Below are positions 16,799 through 26,097 of a stretch of 64,000 bases of DNA, in pieces. Numbering within the stretch: position 1 is the stretch's first letter; every line of letters begins with the position of its first letter. Position numbers and translations under genes: made by a program. The stretch is taken from positions 1 to 64,000 of the forward strand of contig JACYMD010000045.1 of NCBI GenBank assembly GCA_015272215.1, read 5' to 3'. Below the pieces are notes generated by a model that was not told the origin of the DNA, searched no databases, and worked only from the letters and a program-made list of their open reading frames with translations. The stretch comes from Rivularia sp. T60_A2020_040. GTDB lineage: Bacteria > Cyanobacteriota > Cyanobacteriia > Cyanobacteriales > Nostocaceae.

Positions 16799-17134
16799 AT
16801 ATCTTGCACGATAAAAACCTATAGTTAAAATAATTACTAATTGTTTGACTTCGTTTTTACCCGCCTGAGACTGCAAGTCCCATTCTGATAGCAAAAGTCC
16901 ATTAAAATGGACTAAAAATATAAAAATATTACAGTTTTACGTTAGTTATATTTTTTATTATTTAGAGGATGTTTTAAAAGTATTCGGCGCTTTATTACCG
17001 CTATTACAAAGGCAAAGTCCAGTTTGGACTTATAACCCACGGAGGTGGGTTTTGCTTGTGTAGCTGCGACTTTCAGTCGCCAGTTAGAGTATATAATTAG
17101 ACTTTAAAAACATCCTCTTAGCTGTGCAAGATAT
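16799..17134. repeat. Composite fold-back repeat cluster
   Basis: ATATCTTGCAC (16799-16809) and its exact complement (17124-17134) bracket an inner pair, TAGAGGATGTTTTAAAAGT at about 16962 and its near complement at 17101-17120. Between them are hairpin repeats: AGTCCATTAAAATGGACT (16896-16913), AGTCCAGTTTGGACT (17016-17030), CCCACGGAGGTGGG (17037-17050) and GCGACTTTCAGTCGC (17066-17080). No coding region is present. Nested inverted repeats suggest one non-autonomous element inserted in or next to others. Confidence 0.6.
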
Positions 17135-17299
17135 AAGTTTATAAACTAGTTCCCAACCTTGAGACTAGAAACTACCCAGGAAAAGACCCAAAACGTAAAG
17201 ACGCAGCAATGCTACGTCTGTTTAGAGTTTTAAGGTATTTCAAATTAGATACTTTAAACAAGGTTAGTTGAGCAAAAAAACAATTCCAATTAATAAATT

Positions 17300-18496
17300 T
17301 TAATTCCGTTGAAACTCTGCTAATAGTTCTCGTTCAGAATCAGTAGTAACAGATTTCAAATATGGATAAATATCAAACCGAGAAATCTCATTTTTAGCTG
17401 TTGACTGTTGAGATTGGTGTGAGGGAACTCGTAAAATCCAGCAATTATTGGTATCGTCTATTTTCTCTAACCTTTGATTGCAGTTAGCACCTTCACCATG
17501 AGGAATCAAACCTGTAAGTACAATTATTTTCGGCTTGATAGTACCAAGTACATCAAGTCCCCCTAATTTGGCATTTTCTTGGATTTGTTTTTCTAATTGC
17601 TTTACGCCGTCGAGGATATAAACTGCTTGTTTATCAGTATCTGTTTGTCCTAAAACGTCTTCTGAAGTAACTAAAATCTTAAAACCCATGGGAATTCGGG
17701 AAAGAAAATGGGACAATACTTGATTATCGGCACAATCAATCAATTGTTCTAGTAATGATAGAGTTTCTTGCGCTCTACTAGCGGTATTCCCCCAGCCAGG
17801 TTCAAATCCAAAACTGCGTAATTCAAAGCGAAAGTTTTCATAAGATGTGTGGTTCGGATATTTATCTAAAAGGTCAAGTACTCGTTTTACCTTTTCAGAT
17901 AATTGCGATTTATTTTTGATACGTTCGTTGATTAATAGCTGTTGACCATTATATTTATGCTGGCGTAAGAAATTAAACAAAGTTTCTTGCCAACTACTGG
18001 AATGATCATCAAATAATTTGCTTGATAGATAACGACTGAGGGAATCAACTCGATTACCAATTTTTTTTGAGCCGCTTAGATTAGAAGTGTAGTCATAAAA
18101 AGATTGAAAATCAATTTCCAACACTTCTCCATCTTGAGAAGAATCGCTAACGCCAAGTTTACCTCGTAAGTTTGATAATTCTTGGCTATTTATAGATTCT
18201 ACAGTCATATCTAACCACAAACGATAAGCTTCTTGAGCCGCTATTTGGGAACGAATCACAAAATAAAGACTCTCTTTGTCTAAGATAATTTCTTGAGTGG
18301 AGTAAATTAATTTACTTAAATTTGAATTACGAGATAAATTTTTATCTTCTCCATTAATGCTGCAATACTGATAAAAAATAGTCAAAATATCGTCACGAAG
18401 TAGATAATGCTTTTGAGATTGACGTAATAAATTAGTCAACTCACGTAAATTAAGATTTTCGTGACTAGCTATGATGTTTTGAATTAAATTAGACAT
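17300..18496 (-). pseudogene. susA: Truncated sucrose synthase (N-terminal half only)
   Basis: The 398 residues match the N-terminal half of cyanobacterial sucrose synthase (normally about 800): FELRSFGFEPGWGNTASR, SRIPMGFKI, VLGQTDTDKQAVYILD, IKPKIIVLTGLIP, CNQRLEKI and a closing SERELLAEFQ. The frame ends at QRN-stop where the family continues into the glycosyltransferase C-domain. About eight residues are also missing after FKI (normally ending in GWFGQ), and the PDTGGQ loop that contacts the nucleotide sugar has become TDTDKQ. A good GGAGG still lies ten bases before the ATG. No C-terminal half follows. It is read as a decaying remnant. Confidence 0.85.
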
Positions 18497-19188
18497 TTTT
18501 ATTTAGCCTCCATAGATTAATAGATGAAATTGTTGTCAGATACTTTTTAAGTATATGTAGCAGAAAGTATGGGAAATGCCTCATCCGCAATCCACCTTAA
18601 AGCAAACGCTCTTAATAATCAGCATTTACAGCTTTTATATTTATCTTCTTAGAAGGAATTACTCTTGCTTCAAGAAGCGCAAAATATCCTAATTTTCTAT
18701 GCTGCCAGAGAATAAAGTGTCAAACAGCAATAGAGTTAAATCAAACAGTTTTTATGTGATGATTTCTTAATCGGTTTTAACTGACTTCAGTAGAAATAGT
18801 CAACGCTTTAATAAAAGTTTAAACATTCACTGATGGTAGTTCCACGAACAGCATTTAATATTAGTTTACTGCTGCGAGACTCTATAGGACTCATTATAAA
18901 CGAACTTAAACTACTTTGGGAGCAATCCTTTGATGATATTAATCCATAAACCCATGATTTTAACTAATATATATGGTCAAATGATTAACACGAATTAATC
19001 GATTAATACAAGTGTAGAAAATAACTAATTTAATTTGATTATTTTTTCGTTATTAGTTGAAGCTACTGAATTTGACTTGAAAACCCGATTTTAATTGAGT
19101 CTTTACGAATAAACCTCACCCCTTCTCTGCTCCAAAACATTGAAGAGAGAAAAAGGTGAGGTATTTATTGTCTAATTTTGAATTGTAT
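18497..19188. other. Intergenic region, no gene seen
   Basis: Nearly 700 AT-rich bases. An imperfect inverted repeat ACCTCACC...GGTGAGGT at 19111-19163 lies just after the 141-residue gene on the minus strand and may end the hup transcript. The rest holds nothing I can identify. Confidence 0.4.
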
Positions 19189-19614
19189 TCAAGCCGACAA
19201 TTTGACATTATGTTCTTGAGCAATTTGAGAAAGTTTCTCTAACTGCTGTTGAGATGCTTTAGTTAACAAATTTTCTGCTTCTGTTTCGTCATTTCCTTCA
19301 GCAGGAAATAAATGCTTCACGTAAAGTGAAATAAAATCAACCATGGCAGGTACACCAGATAAAGAATGGTTATCAGCTTGTTTTCCGGCAAATGTTGCGA
19401 TTAATCCAGTTCTAATATCCTTTCTTGTCGTATCCATAAACTGACCGACAAGTTGTGGAATATAATCCTCTATGGGTAAATCTTCTAATTTCGTTTCATC
19501 GGGAGTAAATTCGTATCCCGCTTCCCTTGCTTGCTGAGTAACGCACCATTGAGTAAACTCTTGCAGTGCTTCTTCAGGAAGATTGGAAAAATATTCGTGT
19601 AATTGTTTGGACAT
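19189..19614 (-). CDS. Unidentified protein downstream of hupL
   Basis: A 141-residue acidic, mostly helical protein starting MSKQLHEYFSNLPEEALQEF, with GVPAMVDFISLYVKHLFPAEG in the middle and a helical tail ending AQEHNVKLSA. I do not recognise the family. It lies 119 bp after the hupL stop on the same strand, with STRR heptamers in the gap, so it is probably transcribed with hupSL. A role as a hydrogenase accessory factor would be inference from position only. No cysteine-rich or metal-binding motif stands out. The ATG at 19614 follows STRR sequence and lacks a clear ribosome-binding site. Confidence 0.75.
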   Translation of the reverse strand: MSKQLHEYFSNLPEEALQEFTQWCVTQQAREAGYEFTPDETKLEDLPIEDYIPQLVGQFMDTTRKDIRTGLIATFAGKQADNHSLSGVPAMVDFISLYVKHLFPAEGNDETEAENLLTKASQQQLEKLSQIAQEHNVKLSA

Positions 19615-19619
19615 AATGT

Positions 19620-19733
19620 ATTAATTGGGAATGGGTAATTGGGAATGGGTAATTGGGAATGGGTAATTGATAATTGGATTTAAATAAATAATCACTGTTG
19701 ACTAACAACCATCAACTAACAACTAACAACCAT
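19620..19733 (-). repeat. STRR heptamers between hupL and the 141-residue gene
   Basis: Tandem GGGAATGGGTAATT units at about 19625-19674, then TTGATGG/GTTAGTT-type units (as CAACTAACAACCATC) at 19699-19732. Confidence 0.8.
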
Positions 19734-21326
19734 TTATGCTGTACGAAAACGCGCTAACTCTTCACCCGTTTTTGCATCATGAGCGTGTACTGTACATACC
19801 AAACAGGAATCAAAGGAACGGGCTACATGACCTACTTCCACGGGGTCTTTTGCATCAAAAATAGGTGTACCGATTAAAGCTTCTTCAATCGGACCACGTT
19901 TTCCTTCACCGTCACGAGGTCCGATATTCCAAGTCGAAGGAGCCATGATTTGGTAATTTTTAATCTTACCAGCTTCGATATCTATCCAGTGACACAAAGC
20001 TCCTCTTGATGCTTCGGTAGCACCCCAACCACGTCCATCCTGTTCTTTCGGTTTAATGTACCAAGGGTCATTCAAACGGAATTCTTTTAAACAACGTTCG
20101 GCTTGACGATAGAGCTTGACAAGTTCGTGGACTCGTGCTAGCTGGCGTAGATGAATGCTAGCTCCTCCCATTTGCTTAAAAGCATCGAGAATAAAACCAT
20201 CATAATGCTGCCAAGTTTCACCATGAGTACCACCTGCTACCAATTGACGAGCCAAGGGACCTGCTTCCAAGCGTCCGTAGTCGATGTGAGTTACCGCAGT
20301 TCCCCAGGAATAGGCACCATCAAAATCTTTAGCATTGTTTTGAGTCGGTCGAGTATTGCGATCGTAAGGGTGAACGTCTCCCGTACCTTCGTCATACCAT
20401 GAATGGGTGGTGTTTTCACGGACAAAACCATGATTCATGGGAGTGTGAGTGTCGGTAATACTGTCATACACCCCACTTTTCATAATTACAGCGGCATTTC
20501 GTCCTTCAACGGTGGGATGTTGATATTTGACTTCATGAGGTAAATATCCCCAGCTCACATATTTACCCAAACCCCCACCATATTTATGTAAACCGATATC
20601 CAAACCCATCCGCCAATAAAAACCCAAATCCGAATTAGCATGATTTGGGCTTTCATCGAGCCAGTTCATAAAATCTTCATAGGTTTGGATTTCTTCGTAG
20701 CGTTGCAAAGAACAACCCAGCCAAACAGGTTCGAGCCAATTAGTCCGAAAATATTCCAGAATCGACCAAGCGCGGGTTACGTCAGTTAAAGTCGGAGCGC
20801 ACATCACTCCACCAGGCACCATATAACTGCTGTGGGGCCATTGTCCGCCGAATAAAGCGTATATTTCTACGGGCTTACTAGAAATGGTGATGCCAATCTC
20901 ATAAGACTTACCTGTAAACGGTGCAAAACGGCGACAAGCTTCTTGATAAAAATGGCTATGCCGATACTTTTTATTAGTTAAATCGATCGCAAACAATCCA
21001 TAGAAATAGCGAGGAATACTTTGTATAGTTTCGACAATTTGACCGATATTTCTCGCCAAAATTGCATTACGAGGAACTTCAGTTTTCCAAGCAGTATCTA
21101 AAGCCCAAGCCGCACTAGTTAAATGAGAAGCACCGCAAATACCGCATACACGGGGTGTCACAATTAACCCAGCCTGTGGGTCTTTACCGCGTAAAATCAC
21201 TTCAAATCCGCGAAACAATTCGGCATGAGTCCAAGCGTTGACAACTTGTCCGTCGTCGATATCAACTCTTACATCTAAATCGCCTTCAACTCTACCCAAA
21301 GGTGAAATGTCTAATGTTTGTATCAT
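19734..21326 (-). CDS. hupL: Uptake [NiFe] hydrogenase large subunit HupL
   Basis: A full-length, uninterrupted 530-residue HupL that oxidises H2 released by nitrogenase. Active-site cysteines are Cys61/Cys64 (RVCGICGASH) and Cys508/Cys511 (SCLVCTVH). HupW should cleave after His514, releasing a 16-residue tail ending ARFRTA. Unlike Anabaena PCC 7120 there is no hupL element or XisC here. The gene follows hupS by 153 bp of STRR sequence. The length equals that of other Nostocales. Confidence 0.97.
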   Translation of the reverse strand: MIQTLDISPLGRVEGDLDVRVDIDDGQVVNAWTHAELFRGFEVILRGKDPQAGLIVTPRVCGICGASHLTSAAWALDTAWKTEVPRNAILARNIGQIVETIQSIPRYFYGLFAIDLTNKKYRHSHFYQEACRRFAPFTGKSYEIGITISSKPVEIYALFGGQWPHSSYMVPGGVMCAPTLTDVTRAWSILEYFRTNWLEPVWLGCSLQRYEEIQTYEDFMNWLDESPNHANSDLGFYWRMGLDIGLHKYGGGLGKYVSWGYLPHEVKYQHPTVEGRNAAVIMKSGVYDSITDTHTPMNHGFVRENTTHSWYDEGTGDVHPYDRNTRPTQNNAKDFDGAYSWGTAVTHIDYGRLEAGPLARQLVAGGTHGETWQHYDGFILDAFKQMGGASIHLRQLARVHELVKLYRQAERCLKEFRLNDPWYIKPKEQDGRGWGATEASRGALCHWIDIEAGKIKNYQIMAPSTWNIGPRDGEGKRGPIEEALIGTPIFDAKDPVEVGHVARSFDSCLVCTVHAHDAKTGEELARFRTA

Positions 21327-21479
21327 AGTTGTTAGTTGATGGTGGTTAGTTGATAGTTGTTAGTTGATAGTTGATAGTTGTTAGTTGATAGTTGATAGTT
21401 GATAGTGGTTAGTTGATAGTCATTATTTATTTAACTCCAATTACCCATTACCAATTACCAATTACCCATTACCAATTCC
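21327..21479 (-). repeat. STRR block between hupS and hupL
   Basis: Heptamers of GTTAGTTGATAGTT type (about 21330-21420) followed by ATTACC(A/C)-type units (21436-21478). The whole hupS-hupL spacer is repeat. Similar spacers in Nostoc have been discussed as possible transcript-folding regions. Confidence 0.85.
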
Positions 21480-22442
21480 CTATATTGTAAAAAAGTCTTC
21501 TTCTGCCCAATCTGGCATTGAGTCTTTTGCTGCCATTGTCAAGACTGCGTAATCTTTCTTATTAACTCCTGTGGGTAAATCTTTGGGGACTCCCATTACT
21601 GTTTGCGTTTTAAATACGGTTCCCGGCTTTAAATCGTAAAAGGGAAATTCGGGTTCAGTGCAGCCTAAACAAGGTACTCCAGCGCGGGTTTTTGATGAAA
21701 CACGATTCCACAAGATGCGATTACAGGAAGAATGAGTCATCGGACCGCGACACCCAATATCATAGAATAAGCATCCTTTACGCTGACCAAATTCTGTAGT
21801 AGATGCTTTGTAAGCAAAATGGATATTTCTTGTACAACCTGTCTGTGTAAATGTGTTAAAGAAGGTTTGGGGACGATGCAAATCATCAAGGATGATATCA
21901 CCAATTCTACCAGTGGCAATCGCCACTAAAATTTGAGTAATCCAATCAGGATGGGCGGGGCAACCGGGAATATTGATTACGGGTAAACCAGATTTTGCTC
22001 GGAAGTCTTTACCTAAAAATCCACCTTCTTGTCGTCTGAGAAATTGCAATCCAATTGAATCAGTAGGATTTGGTGACATGGCGGGAATTCCTCCCCAACA
22101 AGCACAGTCTCCCACAGCGATGACGAAATTAGCAACATGGGCTAAATCGCTCAACCAATCTTTCATCGGACGATTTGCGAAACGATTCCATTCTCCAGTA
22201 CCGTTGGGAGCTTGAATTATACTACCTTCAAAAACTAGGATGTCGAGGGGTTTTTTTCCCAACAGACATTCCCAGAGCATTGTCTGTAGATCAATACCCA
22301 ATTCTAATCCTAAACTAGGATGCCAGAGGATGTTAACACCAAAGTCAGTTACTAAGTCAACAGCCGTTGGTTCTTCGGCGTTTAGAAATGACATGGTGTT
22401 ACCACTACAAGCACCACCTTGTAACCATAATAAGTTAGCCAT
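21480..22442 (-). CDS. hupS: Uptake [NiFe] hydrogenase small subunit HupS
   Basis: A 320-residue small subunit carrying Fe-S clusters that pass electrons from HupL. The proximal-cluster motif WLQGGACSGNTMS (Cys12) is at the very N-terminus with no twin-arginine signal peptide, as is usual for cyanobacterial HupS. Further ligands are in DCACWGG, NIPGCPAHPDW, GCLFYDIGCRGP and GVPCLGCTEPEFPF. It is first in a hupS-hupL-unknown transcript reading away from the hyp genes; the divergent 920-bp gap holds its promoter. Confidence 0.97.
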   Translation of the reverse strand: MANLLWLQGGACSGNTMSFLNAEEPTAVDLVTDFGVNILWHPSLGLELGIDLQTMLWECLLGKKPLDILVFEGSIIQAPNGTGEWNRFANRPMKDWLSDLAHVANFVIAVGDCACWGGIPAMSPNPTDSIGLQFLRRQEGGFLGKDFRAKSGLPVINIPGCPAHPDWITQILVAIATGRIGDIILDDLHRPQTFFNTFTQTGCTRNIHFAYKASTTEFGQRKGCLFYDIGCRGPMTHSSCNRILWNRVSSKTRAGVPCLGCTEPEFPFYDLKPGTVFKTQTVMGVPKDLPTGVNKKDYAVLTMAAKDSMPDWAEEDFFTI

Positions 22443-23362
22443 CTATCGGTTTTTAATGAACAGTTATGAATTATCAGTAATTAGCAATCAACACTCTTCG
22501 ATTTAACTTTTCACATTCAACAAGATTGTCTCTCTTTTCTTAATATCAATCAGTTTCTAGTTTAGTTGTTCGCTGTTTACATAAATTTTTATATTCTATT
22601 GACAAGAAATACTATTAAGCGTAATAAATAAATTGTTTGCAACACAATAAAAATCAAATAAGTCGTCAATAATATATAAGTATTTTGAGTTATTTAGATG
22701 TTAATTATTAATCAATAAATCAATCATTATTGGCATAAAAATACAAGATATTACTGATAAATAGCTGGACATTTTTGAACTAATATACAGGCAACATCTC
22801 AAAGAGAATAACTTAAATATTGCACCTTACTCATAAATACTTACTTTTATTAAAGACTAGTAATAAATAAATTTACTTTCTACGAGATATTTATAGTCCA
22901 TTTAAATAGACTTATGCTTTTAGAACAGGACTTACAGTCCTAGGCGTATCGGAACGTAGTCGAGTATTTGGATAAATATTGAGTAACATTTATTGTTAAC
23001 TTATAGATGATGCAAGATGTGAGATAAAGCGAATTTTCTCATAATGTTATTGAAATAACTTGTGATTTTTAGTGGTTATAAATAAATATTCTGAATTAGA
23101 AAAATTATTAAAAAAATTATTAGAAAAATTATTTAAAAAAAGTTGAGGTTAGTTGTTGTTCGCATTACTTGTCTAGGAATATAATATGATAAATGGAGTC
23201 TTATTGATTTGAATGAGTTTCAATAATTCCAGTATCAAGGTTGTCTACCATCCGAGCTTATAAAGACTTATACTAAAAACCTCTTAAAGTCAAAGGTTAA
23301 AGCAAAACTTCGTAAAACGATGCAGGAGATAAACATCTCTTTGTGTCCATTTCAGGATATAA
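22443..23362. other. Divergent control region between hupS and the hyp gene run
   Basis: About 920 strongly AT-rich bases must contain the promoters of both hupSL (minus) and the TPR-hyp run (plus). I searched by eye for the NtcA palindrome GTA-N8-TAC and did not find a convincing one. Positions 22896-22947 hold a hairpin-repeat pair (AGTCCATTTAAATAGACT and AGGACTTACAGTCCT). A run of AATTATTAAAAAAATTATT-like sequence lies at 23095-23135. No coding region is supported. Confidence 0.5.
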
Positions 23363-24331
23363 ATGGAAATGAACAATAGCATCACGGATTCGGCTGTAAA
23401 AGCAGCAATGAAAGCAATTGCTGATACGAATGCTACAGTACAAGAAAAAATAGAAATGCTAATTGAGGTAGCACAAGGTTTTGTAAAAAAGCCTAAAACT
23501 GCTGAAGATTTGTACAATGCACTTGAGCTGTATGACAAAGCACAAGAATTATGCGATGAAGATTTTCCCCTGTATAAAGCTCGTGCTAAAGTTGGTAAAG
23601 GTGCAGCATTGCAGGCTATTCCGGAAGAAAATGTGGAGTTGCTTGTGAGGGCAAAAACTGCATATGAACAAGCCTTACCGATACTCAAAGAATTAGCCTC
23701 ACCAGAAGAGACAGCAGAAGCAAAGATGAATTTAGGCTTGGTGTTACAATCATTAGGGTCATTTAATATGGCACGGATGACAGATAGCATTCAAGTTTAT
23801 CAGGAAGCTCTACAGGTTTTTGACTGGGATAAGCACCCACAGGAATATGCGATATTACATAATAATATTGCTGTTGCGTATTTATCGATGTCTGGGGGTT
23901 CGCAAAAACAATATTTATTTGAAGGTTTAGCGGTACAGTCATTTGAAGTAGCCTTGAAGCGAATTAATCTGATTGAGCATCCCAGGGAATATGCAATGTT
24001 GCAAAATAATTTAGGTAATGCATTGCAATATTTACCTTCTTCTCATCCCTTCGAGAACAATTCACGGGCTGTAATAGCTTATGACGAAGCATTAAAAGTG
24101 AGGAATCCCAAAAATACACCAATCGAATACGCTAACACTATTGCTAACAAAGCCAACGCCTTAATTAACTTACCAGATAAACTGCATCAACCGGAAGCTG
24201 GTAATCAGCAAAATCTCTTAAAAGCGCGTGATTACTATCAACAAGCTCTCAAAATATTTACTCAGCACGGACAGATTGAACAAGCAAAAGCTGTATCTCA
24301 AGTATTAGCAGAATTAGGAACTGAAAAATGA
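23363..24331 (+). CDS. TPR-repeat protein of the extended hyp operon
   Basis: A 322-residue helical repeat protein: TPR-like units run from about residue 50 to 320 (for example LYNALELYDKAQELC, EAKMNLGLVLQSLG, YAILHNNIAVAYL, YAMLQNNLGNALQYL). In Nostoc, a TPR gene occurs at the same place upstream of hypF and the block has been proposed to help assemble the small subunit HupS; that role is not proven here. AGGAT lies five bases before the ATG. Its stop overlaps the next start (ATGA at 24328). Confidence 0.85.
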   Translation: MEMNNSITDSAVKAAMKAIADTNATVQEKIEMLIEVAQGFVKKPKTAEDLYNALELYDKAQELCDEDFPLYKARAKVGKGAALQAIPEENVELLVRAKTAYEQALPILKELASPEETAEAKMNLGLVLQSLGSFNMARMTDSIQVYQEALQVFDWDKHPQEYAILHNNIAVAYLSMSGGSQKQYLFEGLAVQSFEVALKRINLIEHPREYAMLQNNLGNALQYLPSSHPFENNSRAVIAYDEALKVRNPKNTPIEYANTIANKANALINLPDKLHQPEAGNQQNLLKARDYYQQALKIFTQHGQIEQAKAVSQVLAELGTEK

Positions 24332-24594
24332 CGGATATTTTAACGAATTACGATTTAAGTGGAATGATGACTAGTTTAATGACTGGTGACTTAAATTTGC
24401 TGACGGGTTTTATCTGGTTTGTTGTTGCAACAATTGTATCAATGATTGGTGGTGCGATTGGGGGAATGCTTTTAGCGGGAGAAGAATTAGGATATAACTT
24501 TGCTGCTATTTTAGGTGGATTATTTGGTCCTGCTGGTGTGATTCCTGGTGCAATTTTAGGATTAATAGTATTAAATTTATTGAGTAATTATTAG
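24328..24594 (+). CDS. Small glycine-rich membrane protein of the hup/hyp locus
   Basis: An 88-residue protein with two hydrophobic helices (about residues 27-50 and 57-85), rich in glycine (SMIGGAIGGMLLAG, AAILGGLFGPAGVIPGAILGL). The pattern resembles small GlsB/YeaQ-type membrane proteins, but the match is by composition only. It is translationally coupled to the TPR gene and followed eight bases later by another small membrane protein. Role in hydrogenase assembly or anchoring is inference. Confidence 0.7.
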   Translation: MTDILTNYDLSGMMTSLMTGDLNLLTGFIWFVVATIVSMIGGAIGGMLLAGEELGYNFAAILGGLFGPAGVIPGAILGLIVLNLLSNY

Positions 24595-24602
24595 GAGAGA
24601 TT

Positions 24603-24827
24603 ATGTTAGAAATCGGTTGGTTTTCGGCAAAATTATTCTTTAAAGGAAAGTTAATACGAGATAATATGTATTATGTCAAACAAACTTCAATTGGCATTAG
24701 TATAACTTTCTTACTATTATTTTTACTTGCACAAACAACAATGCCTTTTTGGGTACCAGTTGTCATATCCAGTTTTATTGGAGGTATCTTTATGCCGTTT
24801 TTACTCAAAGATTTGAAAATGAAATAA
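24603..24827 (+). CDS. Small two-helix membrane protein of the hup/hyp locus
   Basis: A 74-residue protein with hydrophobic stretches at about residues 29-45 and 49-67 and basic residues at the ends (KGKLIRDN, KDLKMK). AGGAGAG lies five bases before the ATG, so it is very likely translated. I do not recognise a family. The location between the TPR gene and the NHL gene and the tight spacing suggest one transcript. Confidence 0.65.
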   Translation: MLEIGWFSAKLFFKGKLIRDNMYYVKQTSIGISITFLLLFLLAQTTMPFWVPVVISSFIGGIFMPFLLKDLKMK

Positions 24828-24864
24828 AGGTTAGTTGACAGTTGAAAAGTTCGCTATTCAATCA

Positions 24865-26013
24865 ATGTTAAAAATATTTGCAAAAGATGCAGAAATCATT
24901 TTAGGTAAAATTTTAAAACCAGGTGAATTAGCCGTACCTCTGGCACCAAGTAACATCGAAATGTTTGGTCCTCGTAGTGCTTGTTTAATATCAGAAACTG
25001 GTCCTTTATGGGTATCAGATACAGGGCATCATCGATTATTAGGATGGCGAAATTTACCGATTACAGATAATCAACCTGCTGATTGGGTAATTGGACAACC
25101 AAACTTTAATTCTGAAGGACAAAATGCGAAAGGTACACCAAGAAATAACACCTTAAATGTTCCTACAGGAATTTGTAATTGTGGTGAAGGATTGGCTGTT
25201 GCTGATGCTTGGAATCATCGTGTTTTAATATGGAAAAAATTACCAGAAGATAGTAATATTCCAGCAGATTTAGTATTAGGACAAGCTGATTTTGATCGCA
25301 ATCAACCCAATCGAGGAAATTCGACTGCTGCGGCAAATAGTTTGAACTGGTGTTATGGAGTTTTCTATCATCAAGGAAAGCTATTTGTTGCTGATACAGG
25401 AAATCGTCGTTTATTGATTTGGCATCAGTTACCTTCAGAAAATGGACAACCTGCGGATGTCGTTTTAGGACAACCAGATATGCAATCTCGTGATGAAAAT
25501 GGTGGTGGTAGTCCGACAGCTTCTACTATGCGTTGGTGTCACGATATTACTGTTTGGGATAATAATTTAGTTGTCACTGATGCAGGTAATAATCGTGTGA
25601 TGATTTGGCAAGGAATTCCTAAAGAAAATAATAGTCCTTGTGAAGTAGTTATCGGACAAAAAAGTTTTGATTTAGTAGAAATGAATCAAGGAGTTTATTT
25701 CCCTAAAGCTAATAGTTTAAGTATGCCTTATGGTGTGGCTGCTATTCAAGATTGGTTATTAGTTACTGATACAGCTAATTCTCGATTATTAGCATGGAAA
25801 AAACCACAATCAATTTCATCGCTACAAGGTATTAATGCTGCAAGGGTAATAGGACAAAATGATTTTCAAAGTAAAGGAGAAAATCGCGATTATGGTTTAC
25901 CAACTCGTAATAGTTTAAATTGGTCTTATGGCATTAATGTACATGGGAATACAGCAGTTATCGCTGATTCTGGAAATAATAGAGTTTTGTTATGGAAACT
26001 TAATTGTAATTAA
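24865..26013 (+). CDS. NHL-repeat beta-propeller protein of the extended hyp operon
   Basis: A roughly 382-residue protein with about six repeated blades, each with a (V/A)(A/S)D(T/A)xNxR(V/L)L(I/L)W core (such as LAVADAWNHRVLIWKKL, LFVADTGNRRLLIWHQL, AVIADSGNNRVLLWKL) and a following (D/E)VVLGQPD segment. NHL propellers are protein-binding platforms. The ATG at 24865 is chosen; a TTG at 24835 with AAGG upstream would add ten residues and cannot be excluded. It lies directly before hypF, as the homologous gene does in Nostoc. Confidence 0.85.
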   Translation: MLKIFAKDAEIILGKILKPGELAVPLAPSNIEMFGPRSACLISETGPLWVSDTGHHRLLGWRNLPITDNQPADWVIGQPNFNSEGQNAKGTPRNNTLNVPTGICNCGEGLAVADAWNHRVLIWKKLPEDSNIPADLVLGQADFDRNQPNRGNSTAAANSLNWCYGVFYHQGKLFVADTGNRRLLIWHQLPSENGQPADVVLGQPDMQSRDENGGGSPTASTMRWCHDITVWDNNLVVTDAGNNRVMIWQGIPKENNSPCEVVIGQKSFDLVEMNQGVYFPKANSLSMPYGVAAIQDWLLVTDTANSRLLAWKKPQSISSLQGINAARVIGQNDFQSKGENRDYGLPTRNSLNWSYGINVHGNTAVIADSGNNRVLLWKLNCN

Positions 26014-26097
26014 GGTAATAGGTAATTGGTAATAGGTAATTGGGAATTGGGAATAGGGAATAGGTAATTGGTAATTTTCAACTGTCAACTGTCAACT
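26014..26097 (+). repeat. STRR block before hypF
   Basis: Tandem GGTAATTGGGAATA-type heptamers from 26016 to 26075, then CAACTGT units at 26078-26097 that abut the hypF start codon. Confidence 0.85.

Noticed and set aside
22443-23362. NtcA binding site in the hupS-hyp divergent region
   Set aside because: No GTA-N8-TAC palindrome with a suitably spaced -10 box was found by eye; a TAC-N8-GTA near 22609 is in the wrong arrangement.
24835-24864. TTG start for the NHL protein
   Set aside because: The ten extra residues come from TTGACAG repeat-like sequence; the ATG at 24865 is preferred, although the TTG has a closer ribosome-binding site.
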